Source: Treponema sp. (GTDB taxonomy: Bacteria > Spirochaetota > Spirochaetia > Treponematales > Treponemataceae). From it: 64,000 bases of DNA. The position numbers and the translations under genes are program-made. Positions 18,869 through 28,007 of the stretch are shown here, piece after piece (the stretch's first letter is position 1; every line of letters starts with the position of its first letter). The stretch covers positions 62,001 to 126,000 of the forward strand of contig JAEEIU010000046.1 in the NCBI GenBank assembly GCA_016281495.1, in the 5' to 3' direction. Below the pieces are notes generated by a model. That model ran no database searches, was not told the DNA's origin, and saw only the letters and a list, made by a program, of their open reading frames with translations.

Positions 18869-20251
18869 TTACTTTGCCAGAATATCAAACGTCGGATGAG
18901 CATTGGCAGGGCTTTCCACGTATTCCTCTTTTGGTATTGCAATTCCAGTAAGTTCAGAAAGCTTGTTCAATGTATCTTCCATTGTCAGGTGTTCTTCCGG
19001 TTCCTGACACAAGAATTCTTCTATCTCTTCATGCTTGTCAATGGCTTCATCAATTTCCGGTGAATTGCCTTTTTGATAAACGCCTGCAAGAATCATTTCT
19101 TCCTGCTGAGAATAATCTGCAATCCATTTCTTTACTTTGGTAACAGCCTTTAAGGTTTCAGGTCCTGATACCCTGCGGCTTAAACGTGAGATGCTTGCCA
19201 ATATGTCAATTGCGGGATAATGCTGTTTTGCCTGAAGTGCTCGGCTAAGGATAATGTGACCATCTAGAGTTCCGCGGACTTTATCTGTAATTGGTTCGTT
19301 AAAATCATCTCCATCAACAAGAACAGTATAAAATGCGGTGATTGTTCCCTTTGCATTTGATCCTGTGCGTTCAAGCAATTTTGGAATCATGTCAAATACA
19401 GAAGGCGGATATCCACGTTGTGCGGGAGGCTCACCTGTTGCAAGACCGATTTCCCTCTGGGCATGTGCAAAACGTGTCACATTATCAAACATCATCATGA
19501 CATCTTTGCCCTGATCTCGGAAGTATTCTGCTACTGCAGTACATACATATGCGGCCCTAAGCCTTGCTATTGAAGGAGAATCACCAGTTGCAACAATTAC
19601 AACAGAGCGCTTGAGTCCTTCTTTTCCAAGGTCTCTTTCTATAAAGTCATTTACTTCGCGTCCACGTTCGCCAACCAGTCCGATTACGTTTATATCGGCG
19701 TTTGTGTTGCGGGCAATTGTTCCTAAAAGTGTACTCTTACCGATTCCAGAACCTGCAAACAAGCCGATGCGCTGACCTTTTCCAACAGTCAAAAGTGCGT
19801 CTATTGCACGTACACCGGTTGTAATTCTTCTGTTTATAGGTTTTCTTTCAAGTGGATTTGGTGCAGATGCAATTGCGGGGTACATGGCCCTTGGAAGAAT
19901 GTCTCCCTTTCCGTCAAATGGACGACCAGTAGCATCTATAACGCGTCCAAGCAAGCCTTCCCCGACGGGAACTTCCAGAACATGTCCTGAGGCCGTTACC
20001 TGTGCACCGACTTCGATTCCGTTTGTATCACCATAAGCCATGAGTCTTACAGTAGTATCCTCAAGGCCAATTACTTCTGCGGTTACAGATGTTTTTTCGC
20101 TAGGTACATCGATTCTACATATTTCGCCAACAACACAACGGGGACCGTTGCTTTCTATCATCAGTCCCTTTACTGCAGTAACTGCACCTGTGTATTTGAT
20201 TGTGTCGGTTGAACGAACAGCGTTTATATATTTGTCAAAAAAAGATTCCAT
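18869..20251 (-). CDS. fliI: Flagellum-specific ATP synthase FliI
   Basis: Walker A GLFAGSGIGKSTLLG; VGERGREVNDFIERDLG; flagellar synteny. Confidence 0.96.
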   Translation of the reverse strand: MESFFDKYINAVRSTDTIKYTGAVTAVKGLMIESNGPRCVVGEICRIDVPSEKTSVTAEVIGLEDTTVRLMAYGDTNGIEVGAQVTASGHVLEVPVGEGLLGRVIDATGRPFDGKGDILPRAMYPAIASAPNPLERKPINRRITTGVRAIDALLTVGKGQRIGLFAGSGIGKSTLLGTIARNTNADINVIGLVGERGREVNDFIERDLGKEGLKRSVVIVATGDSPSIARLRAAYVCTAVAEYFRDQGKDVMMMFDNVTRFAHAQREIGLATGEPPAQRGYPPSVFDMIPKLLERTGSNAKGTITAFYTVLVDGDDFNEPITDKVRGTLDGHIILSRALQAKQHYPAIDILASISRLSRRVSGPETLKAVTKVKKWIADYSQQEEMILAGVYQKGNSPEIDEAIDKHEEIEEFLCQEPEEHLTMEDTLNKLSELTGIAIPKEEYVESPANAHPTFDILAK

Positions 20252-20272
20252 ACCCCACCCTCACGTTATGGA

Positions 20273-21205
20273 TTATAAATCAGGATTCGGCACCTCTGAT
20301 TTGTTGACTGACTTGATTGGTGATATGCCAAGAATCTTAGTCTCAAGCTCACCAAGCTGGCTGGAGATACGTGCATCGATGGCACCGAAATCTGTCTCGA
20401 TGATACATCCACCGCGATCAACAGAGCTGTCTTCAACAACAGAAATGTTTCGGATATTTTCAACCTGACTGATAAAGTCTTTGATATGGTCGGTTGTAAG
20501 TTTGACGTCTGCCATGTTGACACGGATAATAACATCTCCACGGCCTTTAACTTTCTTAAGAGCCTGTACAACGTTGGCCATAATGACGCTCTTCTGATTG
20601 TCACTCATGATCTTTACAACCTTGCGTGTCATCAGGAGAACAAGGTCAACAATCTGGCCCTCTGTCTGATTAAGGATGTCCTGTCTTTTGTCCTGAACAG
20701 CCTCAATCATTTTATGAAGCCTTTCTACAAGACGTTCTGCTTCCTGATTTCCAACCTGATATCCTTCTTCGTGACCTTTGTCAAAACCGTCTTTTTGTGC
20801 CTTGTCAAAGATACGCTGTTCTTCATCATGGGCTGTCTTTAGAATCTGTTCCGCTTCTGCCTGAGCTTTGGCAACAACATCGCTTGCTTCCTTTTCGGCA
20901 TTGTTCTTTATAACCTGTGCCTGATCGCTCTGCTTTTTAACTTCATTGAATGCAGCGCTTTCGGCATTCTTTATAATGCTGTCGGCATCAGACTGGGCCT
21001 TTGCAAGCATCTGGAGTTTTTCCTGCTCCCACTTCTTGGTAAACTCTTCTGCTTCTTTACGCAATTGGTCTGCGGTTGGACCCGTGTATTCAGGAACTTC
21101 CTCCACTACTTCTTCAACAGGTGTAACAAACTCCTTTGTAAGCTGGAGAGGTATTGTTTCGTTCTTTAAGTTTATCTGGTTTGGTCTGAATACTGTCTGT
21201 GCCAT
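20273..21205 (-). CDS. fliH: Flagellar assembly protein FliH
   Basis: Long coiled coil plus C-terminal FliH/V-ATPase E-like region; located between fliG and fliI. Confidence 0.9.
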   Translation of the reverse strand: MAQTVFRPNQINLKNETIPLQLTKEFVTPVEEVVEEVPEYTGPTADQLRKEAEEFTKKWEQEKLQMLAKAQSDADSIIKNAESAAFNEVKKQSDQAQVIKNNAEKEASDVVAKAQAEAEQILKTAHDEEQRIFDKAQKDGFDKGHEEGYQVGNQEAERLVERLHKMIEAVQDKRQDILNQTEGQIVDLVLLMTRKVVKIMSDNQKSVIMANVVQALKKVKGRGDVIIRVNMADVKLTTDHIKDFISQVENIRNISVVEDSSVDRGGCIIETDFGAIDARISSQLGELETKILGISPIKSVNKSEVPNPDL

Positions 21206-21231
21206 AACTAACTCCTATTAAAACTCTTGCT

Positions 21232-22329
21232 TTAGTTGATGTACTCGTCACCGTCACCACGTGCGATAACAATTTCACCGGAATCTTCAAGACGGCGGAT
21301 TACGCTAACAACCTTCTGCTGAGCTTCTTCAACATCTTTGAGACGTACAGGTCCCATGTATTCCATATCTTCCTTAAGCATGCTTGCCTGGCGCTTTGAC
21401 ATATTGCGGAAGATCTTGTCCTGAACTTCTGTATCAACAGACTTAAGTGCCTTAGCCAACTGCTGGCCGTCAACTTCACGCAGCACTTTCTGAATGTCGC
21501 GGTCGCCGATCATGACAATATCTTCGAATACGAACATGCGCTTCTTGATTTCTTCTGCAAGTTCCGGATCGTCTTCTTCCAAAGTTTCGATGATTGCCTT
21601 TTCGGAAGAACGGTCTACAAGGTTCAAGATTTCTACGATGCTGTCTACACCACCAGCTGCCGTATAGTCTTCGCTTGACAATGTTGAAAGTTTCTTTTCA
21701 AGAACGCGTTCAACTTCACGAAGAACATCAGGGGATGTACGGTCCATTGTGGCAAGACGTTTTGATACCTCTGGCTGAATTTCATCAGGCAGGTTCTGCA
21801 GGATGATGGCGGCCTTAGGAGGTTCAAGATATGCAAGAATAAGAGCGATTGTCTGCGGATATTCCTGCTGTACGAAGTTCAACAAGTGTGCAGGGTCTGT
21901 ACGGCGGATAAAGTCGAACGGACGTACCTGGAGTGAACTTGTCAAACGGTTGATGATGTCTATAGCCTTCTGGCTTCCCAAAGATTTTTCGAGCAATTCA
22001 CGGGCATAATCGATACCACCAGTGGTGATAAAGTTCTGTGCCTGCATGAGTTCCTGGAATTCCTCAAGAACCTGTTCCTTGAAGTCTGCATCAATGGTTT
22101 CAAGACGTGCGATTTCAAAAGTAAGTGTTTCTACTTCATCTTCACGAAGATGCTTCATTACTTCTGATGAAACATCACTACCCAATGCAACTAAGAAAAT
22201 AGCAGCCTTCTGTCTTCCCGTAAGATTCTTATAGTCTCTGGTACTGCCCTTCTTTTTGGGAGAAGAACTGTTCAACTGCTTAAGCGGTTGCTTGATGCTT
22301 GATGATGACTTGCCTTCTTCTTCTGCCAT
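21232..22329 (-). CDS. fliG: Flagellar motor switch protein FliG
   Basis: LTGRQKAAIFLVALGSDVSSEVMKHL..., QQEYPQTIALILAYL, MFVFEDIVMIGDRDIQKVLREVD. Confidence 0.97.
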   Translation of the reverse strand: MAEEEGKSSSSIKQPLKQLNSSSPKKKGSTRDYKNLTGRQKAAIFLVALGSDVSSEVMKHLREDEVETLTFEIARLETIDADFKEQVLEEFQELMQAQNFITTGGIDYARELLEKSLGSQKAIDIINRLTSSLQVRPFDFIRRTDPAHLLNFVQQEYPQTIALILAYLEPPKAAIILQNLPDEIQPEVSKRLATMDRTSPDVLREVERVLEKKLSTLSSEDYTAAGGVDSIVEILNLVDRSSEKAIIETLEEDDPELAEEIKKRMFVFEDIVMIGDRDIQKVLREVDGQQLAKALKSVDTEVQDKIFRNMSKRQASMLKEDMEYMGPVRLKDVEEAQQKVVSVIRRLEDSGEIVIARGDGDEYIN

Positions 22330-22332
22330 ATA

Positions 22333-24042
22333 CTACTCCTCCATAAGCCAGGTGCGGATAAGCATTGCCACGTCTTCCGGATGTTCCTTTGCCATGGCGA
22401 TTGCATTTTCCTGCAGCTCTGCACGTCTTCTCTCTTCCACAGACAGGGTAACTTCCATGCCCTGTTCCTTGGCATCCCAAAGAGCCTGTTCCCTTTCCTG
22501 CTGCTGACGGCGCAAAAGCTCTTCTTCGCGGAGTCTCTTGCGTCTTTCGATTTCCTTTGAAATAAGGCGGAATACGATGAACAGCACCAGAACAATTGCA
22601 ATACCGATAAGGACGAACATTACCGTGCGTCTTGTATTCTCTGATTTGATAAGTCTGGCATCCTCTTCACGGAACTGCTCAGTCCTGTCAAACTGAATGT
22701 TTGTTACTTCAACAGAGTCACCACGGGAAGCATCATAACCGACGGCATTCCTTACAAGGCGTTCTACCTTGCCCAATTCCTCTTCGCTGATAGGAACATA
22801 ATTTCTTTCGTAGCCACCACTGATTGAACGGCGGATCTTTCCATTTTCGTCGTACAAAGGATAATCCCATGTACCGTCGATGTTGACGGAAACTGTTACA
22901 CGGTCAATTGTAGGACTCTTAGTCTCTGTATAGTTTTCTTCGTTAAGGGCGTAGTTAATCTTTGCACCCTCTTCTTCAGTCTTTCCTATGACATTTGACA
23001 TGTCGCTGTATACAGGAGGATTCTGGCCTTCAATTCCGGCAGGTCCCTCAGGGTTATATCCCGTACCAGTCTGGGACTTCTTTACAGTTTCCTCTGACAG
23101 CTTGAGGCTTTCTACCGTAATACTGTCATCATATACTGTATTTGGATTGTCTTCCTTGATGTTGATACCAGTGTATTTTTTTCCGGTACTTTCCCTTTCA
23201 GACATATCCATGTCAATCTTCATGTTTGCGATTCTTACACGGTTGTCACCGAAGGTATACTGCAAAGACTTAAGTACAGCCGCTGAATATTCTGATTCAA
23301 GCTTGCGGATGAGTTTCTGCTGCTTGTCCAGGTTGTTGATCTTATCTGCTGCTTCCAGACTGTCAAAGTCGTTGATTTCCTCGTTGGTGTCACCGTTCAG
23401 GATTGTGATGTTATCAGCTGTGAGGCCTTCTACAGAAAGCTCAACAAGATGCTGGATTCCCTGAACCTTGCTTCTGGATGTAAGTACATCACTTCCCTGT
23501 TTCGGGAAAAGAACTACAGATGCTGTTGTCGGATTCTGGTCGTTTGCAAAAGCGGTTTCTTCCGGCAAAGTAAGGATAACAGATGCCAGACGGATTCCAT
23601 CCAATTGTTCAAGATGCTGAGCCACCTGTGCCTCAGTTGCCCTCTTCCAGTTTACCTTGTCGTCAAAAGAGGTTCTTGACCACTTCTGTGTGTCAAAAAG
23701 ACTCCACGGGTCAGTATCCTTTGGCAGATAACCCTCAGAAACAAGCTGACTGCGGTACTTTTTGGCGATGTCATTGTTTTCTACAGTGACATAACCTTCG
23801 CTGTCAACATCGGCATTAATGCCATCCCTCTGCAAGCGACTTATAATAGTCCTCTGCTGGGACGCTTCCACCGGAGAATTAAACAGACGGACAGAGGCTT
23901 TGTTGGATGAAACAGAAAGCAAAATAATGATGGCCGCAATAACCACCACAATAACGCCTATCAGAATGATTTTCTGAACAAGGCTCCACTTTCCCCACTT
24001 TTCTTTTATGGTTCCAAACGTTTTTTTAAACCATTCGTTCAT
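22333..24042 (-). CDS. fliF: Flagellar M-ring protein FliF
   Basis: Two TM segments flanking secretin-like domain; ASVILTLPEETAF; synteny. Confidence 0.96.
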   Translation of the reverse strand: MNEWFKKTFGTIKEKWGKWSLVQKIILIGVIVVVIAAIIILLSVSSNKASVRLFNSPVEASQQRTIISRLQRDGINADVDSEGYVTVENNDIAKKYRSQLVSEGYLPKDTDPWSLFDTQKWSRTSFDDKVNWKRATEAQVAQHLEQLDGIRLASVILTLPEETAFANDQNPTTASVVLFPKQGSDVLTSRSKVQGIQHLVELSVEGLTADNITILNGDTNEEINDFDSLEAADKINNLDKQQKLIRKLESEYSAAVLKSLQYTFGDNRVRIANMKIDMDMSERESTGKKYTGINIKEDNPNTVYDDSITVESLKLSEETVKKSQTGTGYNPEGPAGIEGQNPPVYSDMSNVIGKTEEEGAKINYALNEENYTETKSPTIDRVTVSVNIDGTWDYPLYDENGKIRRSISGGYERNYVPISEEELGKVERLVRNAVGYDASRGDSVEVTNIQFDRTEQFREEDARLIKSENTRRTVMFVLIGIAIVLVLFIVFRLISKEIERRKRLREEELLRRQQQEREQALWDAKEQGMEVTLSVEERRRAELQENAIAMAKEHPEDVAMLIRTWLMEE

Positions 24043-24180
24043 TTTCCCCTCCCGTGAACGAACTCAAATTCTTTGACTATCATAGCATTTCCCACTCACT
24101 ATGTTGTTAGCCATAGTAAGATTATAACATACAATTTAATTATTGAAAAGTGGTAAATCACCACTTTACAACAAAAAATG

Positions 24181-24546
24181 CTACCTGTTCTGTGAAAGTT
24201 CGTTCCAACCAGAGATTAATCTATCAATAACGGTCTGGGCAAGACTCAAGGACATCTGTGCCTTGGCCATGGCAGTCGTTACCTCTTCTATATTCACGCT
24301 GTCAGGATCAGTTACTACCTTTTCCTGAATAGCGGTCAATTGCACCTGCTGATCATTCATCTCGGAAACTGCATCAATCAGGTATGACTCAAAGGATTTC
24401 TTTACCTTTCCAACCTGAGGCTCGCTGTCGGATACATTTCCAAAGCTGTCCATCTGGAGTTTTTTTGAAGTATCAATCAGAGCCCTAGTTCCCACGTGAG
24501 CAGGATTAGTTCTGTTCAACTCCAAGGTTCCTATCGTAATATCCAT
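24181..24546 (-). CDS. fliE: Flagellar hook-basal body complex protein FliE
   Basis: Size, C-terminal VTTAMAKAQMSLSLAQTVIDRLISGWNEL, synteny. Confidence 0.93.
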   Translation of the reverse strand: MDITIGTLELNRTNPAHVGTRALIDTSKKLQMDSFGNVSDSEPQVGKVKKSFESYLIDAVSEMNDQQVQLTAIQEKVVTDPDSVNIEEVTTAMAKAQMSLSLAQTVIDRLISGWNELSQNR

Positions 24547-24596
24547 AAAATCCTCCCTTTACTCCCTTTTTCCAATTATTCCATCATTCAAGACAA

Positions 24597-25055
24597 TCAG
24601 CTGCCGATTTCAAGTGCAGCCGCAAACATTTCCTTGCTGCCCTGGATTACAGAGCTGTTTGCCTCGTAAGCACGGTTGGCAGAAATCATGTCAACCATTT
24701 CGTTTACGATGTTTACGTTAGGATATTCAACATATCCCTTGTTCGGGCCTGACTGAATTGCATCTGGATGTGTCGGGTCGTAAACCATGCGTCCCTGAGT
24801 CGTATCCTTTACGATTTCACGTACACGCACGCCTTTTCCTGGACCGTTATCCTGATCTGCACTAACAAAAGGGCTTCTCCAAACCGGATGATCCGAAGCT
24901 ATGGGCTCAAAAATAACTGTCTGCTTGCGGTATGCACCACCCTCCTGGGTCCTGGTTGTGGTAGCATTTGCAATATTGTTGCTGATTACATCTGAGCGCA
25001 AGCGTTCCGCACTCATTCCTGTTGCCGCAATGTTAATCGTTGTATAAAGTCCCAT
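24597..25055 (-). CDS. flgC: Flagellar basal-body rod protein FlgC
   Basis: INIAATGMSAERLRSDVISNNIANATTTRT; YVEYPNVNIVNEMVDMISANRAYEANSSVI. Confidence 0.97.
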   Translation of the reverse strand: MGLYTTINIAATGMSAERLRSDVISNNIANATTTRTQEGGAYRKQTVIFEPIASDHPVWRSPFVSADQDNGPGKGVRVREIVKDTTQGRMVYDPTHPDAIQSGPNKGYVEYPNVNIVNEMVDMISANRAYEANSSVIQGSKEMFAAALEIGS

Positions 25056-25078
25056 ATTTATCTCCTTTTAATCAACGC

Positions 25079-25504
25079 CTAAATCTTCTTCATGGCAATA
25101 TCAAGCTGCTTGAACTCAAAGTTCTCAAGCCTGCTCAAAATCTGATACTGCATCTGGATCTGCAGAATCTTCATTGCTTCTTCTTCTGCATCCACATTGT
25201 TACCGTTTGCGTTTGATGTGCTTACCCAGTCAGTTACACGACGAGGCTCAACATCACGCCAGTCACGAGGAGTCTCACTCTGAATATGACGCGGATCGCT
25301 TGTAATCATGTGAAAAGAATTGTGCTCATTGTCACGAGATTCAAATGCCCGCTTCAGCTCGCTTTCAAAGTTGACATACTGTTTCTTGTAGTTCGGTACC
25401 TCGGCATTAGCAATATTGTTAGCCGTAACCTGATAACGCAGGTTCTGTACCGCCATAGCGCGTTGCAATAAATCAACTGAATTTACAAAATCATTCATTC
25501 CCAT
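25079..25504 (-). CDS. flgB: Flagellar basal-body rod protein FlgB
   Basis: RYQVTANNIANAEVPNYKKQYVNFESELKRAF; synteny. A downstream ATG at 25498 is an alternative start. Confidence 0.95.
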   Translation of the reverse strand: MGMNDFVNSVDLLQRAMAVQNLRYQVTANNIANAEVPNYKKQYVNFESELKRAFESRDNEHNSFHMITSDPRHIQSETPRDWRDVEPRRVTDWVSTSNANGNNVDAEEEAMKILQIQMQYQILSRLENFEFKQLDIAMKKI

Positions 25505-25511
25505 ACTCTGT

Positions 25512-25538
25512 TAATCGGCATTTAAAATAAATTGTTAA
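25512..25538 (-). promoter_or_regulatory. Sigma28-like promoter upstream of flgB
   Basis: Minus strand TTAACAAT-N11-GCCGATTA (consensus TAAAGTTT-N11-GCCGATAA): 7/8 in the -10 box, 4/8 in the -35 box. Confidence 0.45.
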
Positions 25539-25578
25539 GCAGAAAGTTTTTAAAAGATCCATATGGAGGGAAAGTTAC

Positions 25579-25613
25579 AAAAAAAAGACCGGTCTGAAAT
25601 GAATCAAACCGGC
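25579..25613 (-). terminator. Rho-independent terminator between the small TM ORF and flgB
   Basis: Minus strand GCCGGTTTGA TTCATT TCAGACCGGT then CTTTTTTTT: about 10-bp stem with G:U pairs. Confidence 0.8.
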
Positions 25614-25621
25614 TAAAACAA

Positions 25622-25765
25622 TCATATCGGGTATTCTGACAGCTGAACCGTCAGAACCAGAATGATTGCAACTGCTGCAAGGGCTAATGTTGCCTTGATG
25701 CACCAACGTACGATACTGAGTTTTTTTTTGTCAGCATCAGTCGCATTTGTTAAAGACTGGCTCAT
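25622..25765 (-). CDS. 47-aa single-TM small protein between hslU and flgB (not in ORF track)
   Basis: ATG..TGA: MSQSLTNATDADKKKLSIVRWCIKATLALAAVAIILVLTVQLSEYPI*; SD AGAGGGG 5 nt upstream; own terminator downstream. Confidence 0.7.
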   Translation of the reverse strand: MSQSLTNATDADKKKLSIVRWCIKATLALAAVAIILVLTVQLSEYPI

Positions 25766-25843
25766 TTTTTCCCCTCTTAAAAGTCTGTGGGTTAACCCAC
25801 TTGATTAGAATATCGGAAAACAGTATCAGTCTTTTACGTTATT

Positions 25844-27382
25844 TTACAAAATATAACGTTCCAGATTCTGGTTCTGCATGATGCCGTTGAGCCTGTCGTC
25901 CACATAGTTGCGGTCAATGGTGATTGTCTCTCCAGCATGCTTGTCCGCGTTAAAGCTCAGGTCTTCCAGAACGGTTTCCATGATAGTATGCAGGCGCCGT
26001 GCACCTATATTGTCGGAATGTGAGTTTACGTCCTCGGCTATGAATGCCATGCGCTCAATTGCCTCGTCGGTAAACAAAAGCTCAACACCCTCTGTTGCAA
26101 GCAAAGCCTCATACTGCTTGATAAGTGCATTTTTTGGCTCCGTAAGGATACGCTTGAAGTCTTCCTTGGTCAAAGCCTCCAGCTCAACACGAAGAGGGAA
26201 ACGTCCCTGCAATTCAGGAATAAGGTCGCTTGGGGCTGATACAGAGAATGCACCCGCTCCGATAAACAGGATGTGGGTTGTATTTACCACTCCCCATTTT
26301 GTGTTTACGTTGCTGCCTTCTACTATAGGAAGAATGTCACGCTGAACGCCCTCACGGCTTACTGACTGCCTGTCTCCTTCCCCGCCCTTTGTGGCGATTT
26401 TGTCTATTTCATCGATGAAAATGATTCCGCTCTGTTCAACACGCTGCTTTGCCTCATCGGCAACCTTGTCGCTGTCCGTAATCCTGTCCAGTGTGTCTGC
26501 CATAAGAATTTGACGTGCCTCACGGATTGTCACGGTCTTTTTCTGGGTCCTTCCGCCGGTAAACATCTCCTGCAGGCCGCTCAAGCCTTCTTCCAGGTCT
26601 GCCGGATTTCCGCCGCTGAACATTTCCATTCCTACGTGCGGCTGATGATGAACCACAATGTCAACCTGACGGTCCTCCAAAAGGCCATCACGGAGCATTT
26701 TCCGGAATTTCTCGCGGGTTTCACTCATGTCGTTTGTATTGTTCTCCGGCTCACTGGGACTTTCCTCAACATTTTCCGCCGGTATTTCCTGATTTTTGGG
26801 CATGTCGATGCGTATCACACTTCCCTGAACAGGTGTTGATTCACCAAAAATGTTCCCCAGGATGCGGACATTCGGTTTTGGAGCTGTTTTCTTTTCCTTT
26901 TTGCTTGAACTGCCGGGAAGCAGAAGATCAAGAATCTGATCCTCCACCATGGGACCTGCCTTTGCCCTAAGGGTTTCCTGAACCTCTGCCTTGACCATGT
27001 TGTATCCCACGGCCATAAGGTCACGTACCATGCTTTCCACGTCACGGCCGACATAACCTACCTCGGTATACTTTGTGGCCTCAACCTTCAGGAAAGGGGC
27101 ACCACAGAGCTTTGCAAGACGGCGAGCGATTTCGGTTTTACCGACACCAGTAGGTCCAATCATCAGGATGTTCTTTGGGGCAACTTCCTCGCGTATGTCT
27201 TCTGGGAGCTTGATTCTCCTCTGCCTGTTTCTTAGGGCAACCGCCACAAAACGCTTGGCCTTGTTCTGTCCGATTATGTATGTGTCAAGCCTGGATACAA
27301 TCTCTGCTGGAGTAAGCCCGTCCGGAGCCTCAAATTCCTTTTTTTCACCTGCCTCAGCAAGCTGCTGTGTCTTTTCTTCCAT
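25844..27382 (-). CDS. hslU: ATP-dependent protease ATPase subunit HslU (ClpY)
   Basis: TPAEIVSRLDTYIIGQNKAKRFVAVALRNRQRR, Walker A GPTGVGKTEIARRLA, GARRLHTIMETVLEDLSF. Confidence 0.97.
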   Translation of the reverse strand: MEEKTQQLAEAGEKKEFEAPDGLTPAEIVSRLDTYIIGQNKAKRFVAVALRNRQRRIKLPEDIREEVAPKNILMIGPTGVGKTEIARRLAKLCGAPFLKVEATKYTEVGYVGRDVESMVRDLMAVGYNMVKAEVQETLRAKAGPMVEDQILDLLLPGSSSKKEKKTAPKPNVRILGNIFGESTPVQGSVIRIDMPKNQEIPAENVEESPSEPENNTNDMSETREKFRKMLRDGLLEDRQVDIVVHHQPHVGMEMFSGGNPADLEEGLSGLQEMFTGGRTQKKTVTIREARQILMADTLDRITDSDKVADEAKQRVEQSGIIFIDEIDKIATKGGEGDRQSVSREGVQRDILPIVEGSNVNTKWGVVNTTHILFIGAGAFSVSAPSDLIPELQGRFPLRVELEALTKEDFKRILTEPKNALIKQYEALLATEGVELLFTDEAIERMAFIAEDVNSHSDNIGARRLHTIMETVLEDLSFNADKHAGETITIDRNYVDDRLNGIMQNQNLERYIL

Positions 27383-27388
27383 AAAAAA

Positions 27389-27931
27389 TCAAAGCTCCTC
27401 TACCGTAACGTTGTTGTTTGTATAAATGCAGATTTGACCTGCGATTCCAAGGGATTTTTCTGCTATTTCCCGTGCAGTGTAAGAACTTGACTCAAGATAT
27501 GCAAGGGCCGCGGCATAGGCATAGTTTCCGCCCGAACCTATGGCAATGATGTCATTTTCCGGCTCAATCACATTTCCGTCTCCTGAAACAAGAAGTATCT
27601 TGTTAATGTCGGCAACAAGAAGCATGGCATCCAGCTTGCTCATAGAACGCTCTGTACGCCAGAGTTTGGCAAGCTCAACCGCAGAACGTGTCAGATCTCC
27701 GTTATATTCCTTAAGTTTTTCCTCAAATTTGTCAAAAAGGGTAAAGGCATCCGCTACAGATCCTGCAAATCCAGTTAAAACCTTGCCGTCATAAATGCGC
27801 CTTACCTTGCGTGCATTTCCCTTTACAACCGTATTTCCGGCCGTAACCTGACCGTCACCAGCCATAGCGACATGTCCGTTGCGTTTTACAGCCACTACAG
27901 TGGTACTTCTTATCTTGTTCTCGTCAGACAT
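27389..27931 (-). CDS. hslV: ATP-dependent protease peptidase subunit HslV (ClpQ)
   Basis: [37 protein letters not shown]; adjacent to hslU. Confidence 0.97.
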   Translation of the reverse strand: MSDENKIRSTTVVAVKRNGHVAMAGDGQVTAGNTVVKGNARKVRRIYDGKVLTGFAGSVADAFTLFDKFEEKLKEYNGDLTRSAVELAKLWRTERSMSKLDAMLLVADINKILLVSGDGNVIEPENDIIAIGSGGNYAYAAALAYLESSSYTAREIAEKSLGIAGQICIYTNNNVTVEEL

Positions 27932-28007
27932 ATATATTACCTCATAACAACTAATATTATAAATTACTAAATCTTCATGCCTAATGGCAAGTATATTTGA
28001 AAAAAAA

